Shown: piece after piece, positions 12,091-23,953 of the stretch
Layout: each line of letters begins with the position of its first letter
Position numbering within the stretch: the first letter of the stretch is position 1
NCBI RefSeq assembly: GCF_009905375.1
Contig: NC_133647.1
Location: forward strand, 6,581,144 to 6,645,143
Direction: 5' to 3'
Source: Apium graveolens
Lineage: Eukaryota; Streptophyta; Magnoliopsida; Apiales; Apiaceae
DNA length: 64,000 nucleotides
Notes under the pieces: generated by a model
The model's database searches: none
What the model was told of the DNA's origin: nothing
Seen by the model: only the letters and a program-made list of their open reading frames with translations
Program-made: the position numbers and the translations under genes

Positions 12091-12552
12091 TACTTTCCTT
12101 GTTTGAACTCTAGAGGATGCATCACCAATAATGAGCTCAAAAGGGTGATCTCTAGTCCATTTTCTCTGTTGTGGTAGATTAGTTCTAGATGAAGAGGCCT
12201 CATTGTTGTCTTGATTTGTGACTGAGTTTTGATTATAAGAAAGTCCCCCTGAGTTTTTGGATCTTTGACTTAAGGATGGGGTTCTTTCAGTAAGTGATCT
12301 GTTTTGACTCTCAGCTTCTCTTGTTGTTCTGACGGATGATGCACTTTGTATCTCGATGGATGAAGCTGATTGTCTACCGACGGATGAAGCATTATGTAAC
12401 TCGATGGATGTTGAGTTATGTGCTTAATTAGGTGTAGATTTTTATGCATTGTCCTTAGCCACTATATCCTGATCACTTTCATCATCACTGTCATCACTGT
12501 CATCACTAACCATTTTAACTTTGTCGAATTTGAGGATTTTATGGAAATCTCC
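12091..12552 (-). pseudogene. Linker between integrase and RT of the Sirevirus, Ser-rich
   Basis: The minus strand encodes a low-complexity segment rich in Ser, Thr, Asn and Gln, typical of the integrase-RT linker. Four copies of the element's ATCC(G/A)TC motif lie at 12330-12415 and appear in translation as repeated ASSV or SSI peptides. The acidic run near 12470-12510 (TCATCACTGTCATCACTG) is a small imperfect repeat. Confidence 0.65.
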
Positions 12553-13862
12553 ATCTCACAGTCCTTCAATCTTTTTATCATCAAACACAACATGTACAGA
12601 GTCCATAACAATGTTGGTTCTTAGATTGTAGACTCTATATGCTTTTCCCATAGCATATCCAACTAAAATTCCTTCATCTGCTTTGGCATCAAACTTTCCA
12701 TGTTGATCAGTTTGATTCCTTAAGATATAGCATTTGCAGCAAAAGACATGTAAGAAATTTAGAGTTGGCTTCCTATTCCTAAACAATTGGTAGGGTGTCA
12801 TGCATTTTGCTTGATTAACCAAAGAAATATTCTGAGTGTAGCATGCAGTATTCACAGCTTTAGCCCAAAAATATGTTGGTAGTTTTGATTCTTCTAGCAT
12901 TGTTCTTGCAACTTCAATAAGAGATCTGTTTTTCCTTTCCACCACTCCATTTTGTTGTGGAGTTCTAGCTGTAAAAAACTCATGCATAATCCCATTATCT
13001 TCACAAAATGATCTCATCACATAATTCTTGAACTCAGTACCATTGTCACTCCTGATTGTTCTTACTTTGAAGTCAGGATGATTGTGACTTGCCTTATGTG
13101 ATTGATGATGATTTCACTAGCTTCATCTTAGGACTTTAGAAAATATGTCCAAGGGAATTTTGAGAAATCATCTAGAATTACTAGGCAATATCTTTTCCTT
13201 GAGATGGACAACAAATTAACTGGTCCAAACAAATCCATGTGCAATAGTTGCAAAGGTTCTTCAATTGTTGAATCAAGCTTCTTTCTGAATGATGCTTTAA
13301 TCTGCTTTCCTTTCTGGCAGGCATCACACAATCCATCCTTAGTAAAATCCACTTGAGGAAACCTGTGACCAGCTCTTTCTTGACTAACTCATTCATGGTC
13401 TTGAAGTTTAGATGGGACATCTTCTTGTGCCATAGCCAACTTTCATCTTGACTTGCTTTACTGAGAAGACAAGTTACCGAGTCTGCATTTGATGAGTTGA
13501 AATCAACTAGGTACACATTTCCTTTTCTCACTCCAGTGATAACCACTTTGTTGCTCTTCTTATTGATCACAATATAGGCTTCTGAATTGAAAGTGACTGA
13601 GTTGTCCTTATCACAAAACTGGCTGATACTCAACAAATTATGCTTGAGTCCATCCACTAGGGCAACCTTTTTAATGATGACATTATCCTTTGAAATCAAG
13701 CCATATCCCACAGTATAACCGTCTCTATCATCTCCAAAAGTGATACTTGGGCCAGCTCTTTCCTTGAACTCAGTGAGCAGTGTAGAATCTCCAGTCATGT
13801 GCCTTGAGCAACCACTGTCTAGATACCAAAGATTCTTTATATTTCCCGGCACACATCAAAAC
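12553..13862 (-). pseudogene. Sirevirus protease end, GAG-pre-integrase and integrase
   Basis: From 13852 downward: protease motif WYLDSGCSRHMTGD, then VALVDGLKHNLLSISQ, the GAG-pre-integrase HHCC region (LWHKKMSHLNFKTM, DGLCDACQKGKQ), the start of the integrase core (HMDLFGPVNLLS, VILDDFSKF), then 13020-12556 with MRSFCEDNGIMHEFF, RTPQQNGVVERKNRSLIE (catalytic Glu region), WAKAVNTACYTQN and the C-terminal EGILVGYAMGKAYRVYN. Frameshifts occur near 13350 and between 13130 and 13020, where the core's first Asp is separated from the second. Processing and integration activities are inferred from family knowledge only. Confidence 0.9.
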
Positions 13863-13869
13863 CAAATCA

Positions 13870-16218
13870 AGTTAGTTTTGGTACCCAAGTTTCCTTGGTT
13901 CCTGCCTTGTTAGCCTTTTTCTTTGGTTTCTTAGGTTTGGCCTCATTTGATTTAGGGATCTCTTATTCATCCTTAGTCATTTGAGTTGGACCTTTAAAAC
14001 CAGTCATTGAAATAAAATTTTCATGCACATTTTAGTTTACATGAAAAATCATGTTATTTGCAAACATGTTATTCTAGTAAGGTATGCTAAATGGCATTTG
14101 AGGCATACTAAATGCAGCATAATAAGGATTAGGTGCAAATGGCATATTAGCAAATTATGCATTCATATTCAGAGCAGGCATATCATTCGTAGGCATTGCA
14201 GACATGACAGTCATGTTGGAAAAAGAAGAAGGTGCAGACATAGGAGTAGGCATAACAATCTTGCAATTAACACTACCACACTTAACACAATTTTTTCTTC
14301 GTGCATATTTATCAGGTGTGTAGTAGTTATATTGGTTAATCCCTACCTTCTCATTTCTATTGTTTTACCTTTTAGCTTCTGTTTTAACCTCAATCTTTTC
14401 CAGTCTGTCATTGAATTGCTTGATAGACATATGACCAACATTAGCTTTTTTTCTTTTCTAACTTGACTTGATTCTCCTAGAACAAAGTTTTTAGAAACTG
14501 ATCCATATTTCTCATTCAATTTAACTAACTTAGCTTTGCTAATTGGTTTACTCACAACCGACTGATGTGGTTCCTTGTCTCTCGATGGATAATCCTTTTG
14601 ATTATCCATATCTGTAAAGAGTCCTTCAACCAGATTGGAATCAAGCTTCTTTTTGCTCTTTTTTCAGGCTGCATCACAAAAGGATTCTATACCTTGAACT
14701 TTAGTAATTTGTGCATGAACATCTCTAGATGATTTCCATGCTTTAATTACTTCATGTTCTCATTCAAGTTGCTTTATTAAAATCTCCTCTTTCTTTAAGG
14801 ATTCTGTAAGTTCATCCCTAGTAACCTTGCATTCTAATTTCAATTTTTCAAACTCAATAAATTGAGACTCTAGCACATTATTCCTCTTACTTAAAAATAA
14901 ATTTTTCTTTAATTTTAGCATTTTCCTTGGTGAGGGACTTAAGTGTGACACACAGGTGATATAACTCAGTAGACATGTCATTTATTGCATCATTACACTC
15001 AGCTTTAGACAAATGAGCTAGATTGGTTGTGATTACCTGTTTTTTTGATGAACTTGTTTCTGTTTCATCTGACTTGGCCATTAGGGCTAGATTGACATAG
15101 TTGATTCCTTCATCTTTATCCAATCTATATGCAGCCCAGTCATTCTCTTGTGTGATAAAAGCCCTTTCCTTTTGCTTGAGGAACTCAAAGTATTTCTACT
15201 TATAATCAACAGGCTCAAACTTCTTTTTGCTGGAATCAGACTTTCTACACTCACTAGCAAAATGACCTGCCAAGCCACATTTGTAACACTTGAATTTTGA
15301 CTTATCAAACATGTTTCTGTTTGGCTTGGCTGCTCCATGATTCCTCTTGAATTTGAGCTTGGCAAATCTCCTGGATAAGAATACTAGATGCTCATCAATA
15401 TCATCCATGTCATCTTGGCTCGACTATTCTTCATTTTCAGCTACCAGCCCTTTACCTTTGCTTTCACAGACCTTTGATGTATATTCAACAGCTTCCACCT
15501 TCAACTCTTTCTCCTTCTCTAGTTCAGCAACTAGTGCAATGGATCCTCCCTTCTTTCTTCCTTTCTCTATCCTTTCATCTTGCTCTATTTCAAGCTCATA
15601 GGTTTTCAGGATGCCATACAGTCTCTCTAAGGTGAACTCCTTTTAATATTGTGAATTTCTCAATGAGACTGTCATTGGCTTCCACTCCTTTGGGAGAGAT
15701 CTAAGGAACTTGAGGTTAGAGTCTTTTGTCTAATAGACTCTTCCATGTAGTTTTAGAGCATTCAGTAATTTCTGAAACCTACTAAAAATAGCAGTGAGTG
15801 ACTCACTTTCTTCGCAATGAAAATGCGCATATTGCTGAATCAAGAGTTGCATCTTCTTCTCCCTTACTTGCTTAGTACCATCACAAATAATCTGTATTGT
15901 GTCCCAAACCTCTTTGGTTGTTTTATAGTTAATGATGTTATCAAACATATCACCATCAACACCATTAAACAGTATGTTCATGGCCTTCTTATCCTTTCTA
16001 ACCTGTTTAATGTCTGGATCAGACCATTCATGCCTAGGTTTTGGAATTGATGGTTCATTCCCTGTAGCAACTCTCATAGGGACATGAGGACTTTTTTCAA
16101 TACAATCCACATAAGCTTCATCTTGAGAAAGAGGATGTAGGTGCATCTTCATCTTCCAGTGGTGATAGTTGTCTTTATCCAGAAATGGAATTTTAACTCC
16201 AACATCTTTTTTGTTCAT
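13870..16218 (-). pseudogene. Sirevirus gag with CCHC zinc knuckle
   Basis: A Met at 16216-16218 opens MNKKDVGVKIPFLDKDNYHHW, the conserved start of copia gag. The capsid-like part (SDPDIKQVRKDKKAMNILFN, KEVWDTIQIICDGT, FSRFQKLLNALKL) stays open to a stop at 15730, after which coding similarity goes on in other frames (NLKFLRSLPK). The nucleocapsid knuckle CYKCGLAGHFASEC (C-X2-C-X4-H-X4-C complete) lies at about 15250-15291, followed by an acidic tail and a Lys/Glu-rich, coiled-coil-like stretch down to 14343. Sireviruses have an unusually long gag, which fits. At least four breaks are visible. The related copy at 56105-57459 confirms the frame. Confidence 0.88.
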
Positions 16219-16264
16219 CTTGTTGATTGTTGTGATCTTTACACTCTCTGTACTTCAAGAGCTT

Positions 16265-16276
16265 GCTCTGATACCA
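16265..16276 (-). other. Primer binding site (initiator Met-tRNA) of the Sirevirus
   Basis: On the minus strand TGGTATCAGAGC starts two bases after the 5' LTR end. This is the standard complement of the 3' end of plant initiator Met-tRNA. It fixes the direction of the element. Confidence 0.93.
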
Positions 16277-16278
16277 GT

Positions 16279-17323
16279 TGTTATTACCTAACAATATAAC
16301 AAGAATTACAGAAGGGAAGGGGTTGATTATAATTCTGGCTACTTTTGAGTTTTTAAAAATGTTCTAACTTAATATATATTACAGTGTTTGATTTGTTGTA
16401 ATACAGAATGAAAGAATAATAGAAATCAAAACACTAAGTAATAAAACACAAGCTTTAAAACTTTCTAGTGGATTTGAAAGTATCCACCAGATATATATAT
16501 ATATATATATATCAGATTGAGAACTATGTGATGCTTTGAATAGCACACAGCTGCTTTACAAGTGAACAAACAAACTATAGAGAAATTCTTAACAAGTACA
16601 TCTTTATCTATCTCTCTGAAAAACGTGCTTGCTTAGTTAGTTGTTCTATTTGCTACACATGGTTTATATATCACCAAGTTACATGACAGTAAGACAATAT
16701 AATAAAACAAAATAAATCTAGTCTAATATCATGCTACAACATTACTCTATCCAGCATCATTGAATATCTTCACATTTGTATAGAAATGGTAATGCTTCTT
16801 TGTTCTCAAAATCCTGCTTAACAGGCTGCCACATTCCTTTTGCAAACACCTGATGCATGTGACTGTGTTGTCACTATCAACAGCTATTTTGAATATGATC
16901 GTCCTTCGGGATTATGTTGAACATCCGTCGGGAATATGTTGATCATCCATCGGGAGCCTTATAGATCATCCGTCGGGAGTCTATCTGTCACTTGACTCTA
17001 TTTCACTTATACAGAATTACAAGACATCTCATATTTACAATTAGCCAACCTATTCTGCATATCAATCTAGTAGTCAACATGACTTAGAGAATCCTACAGA
17101 ATCTACTAGACTAAAACATGTTGTTTGCAGAAATGTGCTACAGTATTTATTTGTTACATAAGCTACACTCTAGATGGGTGTTAAATTGTCATCCGTTGGG
17201 ACTATAAAGTTCATCCGTCGGGACTATATTAGAATATCCGTCGAGAGCTACAAAATTCACTAAGTTAAACCTACTAAGGTATTTTGTTTAACTTATCATC
17301 AAGTTCACAACATATTCCTAACA
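16279..17323 (-). repeat. 5' LTR of the Sirevirus
   Basis: 1,045 bp. It holds the promoter in a functional element. A (TA)n tract lies at about 16491-16512 within a segment missing from the other LTR. The ATCCGTCGGGA-type motif occurs at 16901, 16923, 16945 and 16968, and again at 17191, 17213 and 17236, the same two clusters with the same 22-23 bp spacing as in the 3' LTR. Confidence 0.93.
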
Positions 17324-17619
17324 GTTCCCCTTTCTCTTTCATTTATCTCTATTCTCACCAAACACTTTTCCCCCTCTCTCCCTCTCTCCAAACACTCTGT
17401 TCTCATCTGTAATCGAAAGTGGGGGGAAATTTCCCGCCTTCCTGGAAATTGTAATTTTAATATAAATCAGTTGTATTTATTATTTTCAGAATTTCATTTT
17501 TTAAAAAAAAAACAATTGAGGAACATGGTACTTTGTACTACAGCCTTTGGATTGAAACGGGTGCTCAAAGATTTCATTATAGTTGTCCGCGAAACATATA
17601 TTAAAAACTTTTAAAAAAA

Positions 17620-18355
17620 TAAATATATATGGTTTGCTATTTTGATCAATACTTGCTACTAGTGTTTAGTCCCATATTAATATTTTATTTTTTAAAAATT
17701 GTTTACGAATGATCCAATGGTATGGATATGAAATTCTATATATTTTAGTGATATGATAAAAAATTTAGAAAAAAGTAAATGTATTTTGTTTTCTATTTTA
17801 ACGGTCAACTAGTAGCTTGACTAGTACTGCTCACCAATGTTTAGTCTCATATTCATATTTAAATTTTTTTAAAACATTTATGAATGATCCAACCATACAG
17901 ATATGAAGATCTATATATTTTACTAATATGATAAAAAGTTTAGAAAAAAATAAATGTATTTGGTTTGCTATTTTAACAGTCAACCAGTAGTTTGACCAGT
18001 ATTTTTTACTAGTGTTTAGTCCCATATTAAGGTTTTGATTTTTTAAATATATTTATGAATCATCCAACAGTATGGATGTCAAGATCTATATATTTTAGTA
18101 ATATGATAACAATATTTCCTATTCTAACAATGAACCAATAGTTTAAACAGTACTTCTTACCAGTGTTTAGTCCCATATTGATGTTTCGATCTTTTTTAAA
18201 GTATTAATGTAAGATCTAACTGTACGGATGTCAAAATCTATATATTTTTGTGATATGATAAAAAAATTAAAAAAATTAATGTGTTTGTTTGCTAATTTAA
18301 TAGTCAACCAGTAGTTTGACCAGTATTTCTTACTAGTGTTTAGTCCCAAATGTTT
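17620..18355. repeat. Tandem array, about 175 bp unit, four copies (array 1)
   Basis: The block AGTGTTTAGTCCCATATT recurs at 17661, 17836, 18011, 18162 and 18335, giving steps of 175, 175, 151 and 173 bp. Each unit also has GAATGATCCAAC, TATGGATGTCAA, CTATATATTTTAGTGATATG and AACAGTCAACCAGTAGTTTGAC variants. The same unit is found in the array at 30180-31935 inside CACTA element B. The short antisense ORFs in it are by-products of the repeat. Confidence 0.9.
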
Positions 18356-19349
18356 TATTAAAATAATGAGTTGGTAAATTAAATTATAAAATTTTAATAT
18401 TTTTTTAAGAAGATTAACTAATTATAATATTTTTTTAAAAATTATTTGTACTTTTTTTATAAAATAAAATAAATAGTATAGTTGAATTTATAAATTGACA
18501 ATCCTGAATTCGACCGATATCAGTGGAGTTTAGCGACACGTCAGCGATCCGCGTGATTTTGATCCAACTCACGAAATTCAACCACTGAATAAATAATCTG
18601 ACGGTTGATATTATATTTTATAAAAACAAATTAATAAATAAACTAAAATACTTTTAACTTAACCCCCCCCCCCACTTTTCCCCTCCCCTCTGCTCTCCCC
18701 TCCCTGCCCCCTTCTATTTTTTTTCTGGCCAACTTCTTCTTTTTTTCCGGCTAACCCCTTTTCTTCCTTTACCAATCCCTTTTTCTTCCATTTTCTACAA
18801 CTCACATAAACACCCGCATCTCAAAACCCATATTTATCTTTATTTTCCGAATAAAAAATTAGGCGGGTCTTCGAAATTTTATGTTTTAATTTCGTTTTTG
18901 ATTATGGGTCTGTGTTTAAAAAAGTTGGAGGAGTATATGTATGAAATCTTCAAAGTGTAAACTTGAAATTTCTATAAAATTGAATTTGGTATGATTTTTG
19001 ATTCATTTTTTGTTCTTGATAACTGTTTTATGTTAATATAATTGTTGATAAAAGATTGTATACGCTATTAGCTATATTTTGTAATATTAATTTGTCGAAT
19101 TTTGCTGAGATCTACATTATTTCGAATTTTCCTGGAAAGTTACCATTTTAATCAGAAAATGCATTATAAAACTGTTATGTCATTGTTGGGGTCATATCTG
19201 AATTGTGGGAATGATGTAGACTGACTTTTTGTGTGAAATTGAACCGAAAATCCCAGTTTTGGCCACATCGGAGTTATCGAAATGGTTGCTGAATTTTTTG
19301 AAGCTCACTAAAATCTGAGAATTTTCTGGCGAGTTTTTTTAAATCTAGT
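18356..19349. other. No gene recognised; C-rich tract
   Basis: AT-rich DNA with a poly-C run at about 18662-18674, followed by 130 bp of pyrimidine-rich sequence resembling a plant 5' leader (18675-18860). A single short ORF starts at 18904 but has no recognisable product. The tract could be the leader of the CACTA gene that begins at 20039, but no splice connection can be shown. Confidence 0.4.
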
Positions 19350-19695
19350 GCTCGTTAATTCAACTGCATTCGGTCGGATTTAGAACAATGTTTTTAACCA
19401 TATAAGGTCGAATTTGTATTTTAGGCACATATTTTAATTGTTTCAAATATTTAATTTTTTTCTCAGGATTTTCAAATTTTAGGTGAAAAACAAGTTTGAC
19501 CGCTTTCGGTCGAATTTAAGCGGTCGAATTTAGCCGCTCGTATACTAAATACAACCAATTTACTAAATATGACTCAAGCAGATATGACAGGTCCAAAAAT
19601 CGGTCATATTTAGCTAAATATGACCAAAAACAATCGTATTTAACTAAATATGACATATTTTTGACTGGTCGTATTTACCCATTTTGGTTGTAGTG
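19350..19695. mobile_element. Right terminal region of a CACTA element (A)
   Basis: Subterminal repeats of GGTCGAATTTAGC and its variants (GGTCGTATTT, AAATATGACC) fill 19490-19690 and end in GGTTGTAGTG, the inverse of the CACTA terminus CACTACAACC. The inner part (CAAATTTTAGGTGAAAAA) is the reverse complement of sequence just inside the left end of element B (about 23465-23500), so A and B are one family. The left end of A is not found; it may have been lost beyond the Sirevirus. Confidence 0.8.
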
Positions 19696-20038
19696 GTAAG
19701 ACATGTAATCTCACTAATTTCTCATCTATTCGGTTCGGTGTGTCTCTTTTTGTTTAAACTTAATTGGTCATTGTGAAACTTAAAATATTTTGTTTAGTTC
19801 ATCTCAAGTTCATTATGTTTTCTTACTTGTTTGGTTTGATTAAGCATGTTACATGGTACTAAAATCTTTTATATGAAACCCTAATTTTGTTTTCTAAACA
19901 AACCCTAATTTTGGGAATTGTTTTGATTGGATAGTTTATTTTATAAATTATTCTTGTTTCTTACGGTGGCAAATCCCTTATTGTATTGCTTTTTTTCTTT
20001 GCATATTAATTTATTTTCATTATTTTGGTACATAGATT

Positions 20039-23000
20039 ATGGTTCCTCCAAAAAAGAAGCCACGACAAAAGCACACCAAGTCTTCTCCAAATCTAACAGC
20101 GGTGAATGTGGCGAAAGCTATAAGAAAAACACAATCACTGAATAAAGTTAGGCCCGCTTGTTCATCGTCTCAAAAGAAGAAGCCTACATGTGAAAACTTA
20201 AATAACAAGTTATCTAAGAAGAAAAATCAAGTGGAGAGAAGAAAAACTCTTGAAAAGAATGAGGGATTAAAACTTTTCAAACGTGGTTGTGTCACGATGC
20301 ACAGAATTTTGAAACGCAAGATATTGAAGGTAAAACTTGTCATGACCTTTAATGAAAAGGGAGAGCCATATGATAATGAAGTTAGAGAGATGTAATCGTA
20401 CATTGATGTTTTGGCAAGGACCAAAGTCCCAATTTGGGAAAAAGATTTGGGATAATGTGGAGGTATAATAGTTTATATTGGTTTCTTTTTTCTTTGGGAA
20501 AATTTGTTCATTTACCAACTTGCATATCAAAATATATTTATTTCTTATGTATGTATAAGGCCTATATTGTAGTTATGATAGAAAATAAATTGGTAATGGA
20601 ATCTACTTATCAAAAGTGGAGGGAGTTTAAATCCCGTCTCACAATAGATTATATTCTTCCACACCGGGATCAGCTAGAAAAGCTCATTTTTCCTCCGGCT
20701 GACTACACGTACATAAAAAAGTTGCACTGGGACATGTTTATTGCAGATCATCTCGAAGAATAATTTAAGGTAAACATGTTGTTATCTTTTTTGTTTAAAA
20801 AATTCTTTTAATTGGGTAGTTATTTTTTTTTATATTTTAACCTTTTTCGTGCTTTTTTCTACGGAAAATTCATGACGAATATGTGAATAGAAGCTCCATG
20901 AATGAGTATCCTCTTCTAATATCTCGAAAAGGTTATGCTAACCTCGATGTGGAATGGGTTAGTCCACTGAGTCCTTTTATATACTTGTATGGTCAATATG
21001 AATTTATATCTTTAAAAGGTCATTATGAATTTTATACATGTATCTGCAGTTGAAAGAACATCCGGATGAACCCATAGATCGATTGGGTGCCTGGGTTCTT
21101 GCAAGGAAGGACAAAGAAGGAAATTTTAAAAGTGAGAAAGTTAAAGAAACACTGAGAAAATAGTAAGTTATTGATTGAGATATTAATTTAAAATATTCAT
21201 CATAGTTACTTGACCCATAAATTTATCTATTTCGTGGTTTTTTTAGTTGCTAAAGAAAAAGGTTAAAGAAGAGGAATTGGCAGAAGACGGTAGAGATGAT
21301 GTGTGTTAACGATGGCACTCAGTAAGCCTGAGAATGGTGGAAGAGTACCTGGGCAGGGAAAATATGTGAAGCAGTTTGTCTATTTTAATCTCCTGAGACA
21401 GAAAAAACCAAGGACTATTGAGGAAAAGATAAGCGAGGGGGTTAAACTTTATTTGGCTCAGGAGACTCCGAAACTTTTAGAAGAGAGAGATGCATTATGG
21501 AAAGTGGAAATTGACAAAATCAGAGCATATTTTAAAATAAACAAAAGTATTGGTAAAAGGGGTAGCCCAAACTTTGATTCCCAACAAGGAAGCTGCTCAG
21601 ATTTTAAGTTTGTGCCTTATTTTGCAGAGGAGAATGACATGAATGGTATGCGTGTTTGGAAATGTAATCAATCTCCATAAATGGCCTCAAATCCCATTTT
21701 CAACTTCTTCCAACTGTTTTCACATTTCATTTTGTATTCCGGCCTACGTTTTTTTTTTGTTTTTGTTGAATAATAACTAACTCAATATGTTGAATCTTTT
21801 GTTATTATCATATCCTCACAAGATTGTAATTATTTTAATTATAATATTAGAGGAGTGCCTAAATTATTACTGCTCCGCTTTTTAGTTGTCCAATTTTATT
21901 TTTGTGTAGTTAAATTAATCAAAATTTGATCGAAATTTATTATTATTTTATAAGAATCAAATAAAAAATACCATAGTTCAGTCCGTAAATATTCTAATTT
22001 TTACTTTACTTTTTATTTTCAGTAATTTTTTTAATATTTTTGTTAAAATTTGTATTTATATATTAAAATTTTGAATTTCTTGTTAGATAAAATATAATTT
22101 ATAAGTTATGGTTTACCAAACACATTACTAATTTATAAGTAAAATTATCCAAACGTCTAAATAACTTATAAGTTAAAATTTTCATATCGCTTATATGACA
22201 CTTTTTAACTTTAAATGATAAGTTATTTTTTTATGAAACCCCAAACATGTCCGATATTGTGAAGCAGAAGTTGAATGTTGAACTTGGTGATGAAGGTAAT
22301 GAGGAGGATATAGAGTTTTTTTCCAAGGATAAAGTAGAAAATGGAAAGATTGACGAGGAGAATGAGCAGAATGTTGATTTCACTGATGATGAGGCATTTA
22401 TGGTTGACGCTAATCAGGAGCTGAATGATTCTAAAGGGTTAAAATGGGATGGTTTGTCCAGTGTTTGTCAATTAGAGGTAGGATCAATAACTAACATTGT
22501 AGCATATTGACGAGTTGATGAAATCCCTATTGCTGAATGAGGTGAACTGGCCCTTCATGGACTACGAATGTCGAAAGAAAATGCAAGAGTGTCTATCTCT
22601 TATGTAATTCAAGGAAATTTTAAAATTCCATTCCCTGTTGGAGATGAAATTGTTACCGTGAAGCAATCAATAGGTTCTTTTATTGCATGGCCGAGGGATC
22701 CGGTGGTGGGAAACACAAGCACTGCCCCGGTTTTGTCTACTCAAAAGGTAAAAAAAATTGTGATGATCGTTTGCGTAATTGACCCCTTTTTTAGGTTTTA
22801 CTATGTTGATGCGTATTTTCTTTTCTTTGCAGAAATTTAAAAAGTGTGGTTCAAAGAAAATGAAGAATCATGTAATGGTAGATGATGATGGCTTGGAGGT
22901 TGAGCTTCAAGTAGATATGGGTGGAAATTATCTGTCATCTTTAAAAAGGTTGTGGACGTGAGCATGACAATTACTTTTCAATTAAATAAACAAGCCTTGC

Positions 23001-23092
23001 TGTAAAAAAGAAGCAGGCGATCTTTCTGCAAGATATACATAAACGTGCGCTAGAGGTGAAATGTTTGGCTGTAATAGCCATATTCATTCAGT
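20039..23092 (+). pseudogene. CACTA ORF1, first part: plant transposase (Transposase_24, Ptta/En/Spm)
   Basis: The protein start MVPPKKKPRQKHTK follows a plausible 3' splice site. Later blocks match the plant Transposase_24 family in order: LKVKLVMTFNEKGEPYDNEV, SYIDVLARTKVPIW (after an in-frame TAA at 20393-20395), TYQKWREFKSRLTIDYILPH with HWDMFIADHLEE (20590-20763), EYPLLISRKGYANLD (about 20900), AWVLARKDKEGNF (about 21085), TMALSKPENGGRVPGQGKYV (21308 on), then GLSSVCQLEVGSITNIVAY and ARVSISYVIQGNFKIPFPVG with IGSFIAWPRD near 22585-22710. Introns with GT-AG ends separate several blocks. Stops at 20393, 20450 and 22508, a frameshift near 21300 and a stop at 22533 make it a pseudogene. It continues at 32544 beyond element B. 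In this family the protein works with the TNP2-type transposase; the exact role is not settled. Confidence 0.85.
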
Positions 23093-23237
23093 AAGTTTCT
23101 AGATACAAATGTTTTTTTTAATAATTGTCCTGAATTAATATGAGTGAATTCTTGTGTTAATCATTCTCTCAATAAAATGAGAGAAATATATAACTATTGT
23201 TTAATTTTATTTACAGTTTCTTTTATGAGCATGTAAA

Positions 23238-23480
23238 CACTACAAGAAAAAAGGCTAAATTCGACCGAAAAAAATCGGTCGAATTTAGCTTATTTTGACC
23301 GCGCGCGGTCGAATTTAACTAAATTCGACCGATTTTGAATCGGTTGTAATAAAGGGAGTCAAATTTAGGAGTTCGGTCGTATTTAACTAAATTCGACCGG
23401 CTAATTACGACCGGATATTTAAGACCGCTTAAATTCAACTGAAAAAATACGACCGAGAACAGTCGAATTTAATTTTTCAC
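23238..23480. repeat. Left terminal repeat and subterminal motifs of element B
   Basis: CACTACAAGAAAAAAGG is followed by at least ten copies of TTCGACCG or its complement in about 240 bp, in both orientations, some forming hairpins (for example TTCGACCGAAAAAAATCGGTCGAA at 23268-23291). Such clustered motifs bind TNPA-type proteins in known CACTA systems. Confidence 0.88.
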
Positions 23481-23953
23481 CTAAAATTTGAAAATCTCTC
23501 CCAAATAATTAAAATTTTTTAAAAATTTAAAAATCCCTCCCAAACAATTACATTTTTTGAAAAAATTTAAAAATACCGCCAAAATATTAAGTTTGACCAT
23601 ATGCAATCAAAAATTAATTTCAACTATTTTTGGTTGCAACGTAAATTCAACCGAATTCGATCAATTTTAACAAACCGTTTTTAAAAAAAAACAGCAAAAA
23701 TTGCTGCTCCGCACAAAGAAAACCAAAGGTCCAAAATTTTATAAATGTTGCGTTTTGTTTTAGAGAGGAATCCAATCGATTCATCCTTTATTCAATTTTT
23801 TTCCATAGCTCCTTCTGGAAGGACAATTTACTGAATTTCAATTCTTTACTGTAATGTATTGACTATGTACAGACAAGGGCCTTTGGTCCAAACAAATTTT
23901 TAGTTAGTAGTACTTGTTTATCAGAGAAAAATAATCAAAATGACACAAAAGGC

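Larger units (their letters stand above)
4560..17323 (-). mobile_element. Near-complete Sirevirus-type Ty1/copia retrotransposon, 12.8 kb
   Basis: Two LTRs in direct orientation (4560-5543 and 16279-17323) both begin TGTTATT and end CCTAACA on the plus strand. The element is flanked by the direct repeat GTTCC (4555-4559 and 17324-17328), a 5 bp target duplication, so both ends are original. Transcription is on the minus strand: 5' LTR (right), Met-tRNA primer site, gag with CCHC knuckle, protease and GAG-pre-integrase, integrase, RT, RNase H, then a very long third coding region and the polypurine tract. Domain order, large size, primer site and extra 3' ORF are those of plant Sireviruses (SIRE/Maximus lineage). 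Stops and frameshifts in every domain make it non-autonomous. It inserted into pyrimidine-rich DNA between the 470 bp and 175 bp arrays. Confidence 0.93.

Noticed and set aside
14023..14466. 147-codon plus-strand ORF rich in His and Cys
   Set aside because: It lies antisense to Sirevirus gag; composition reflects the complement of the coding strand.
18662..18674. Poly-C run as an assembly gap or vector trace
   Set aside because: Natural homopolymer followed by varied pyrimidine-rich sequence; no evidence for an artefact.
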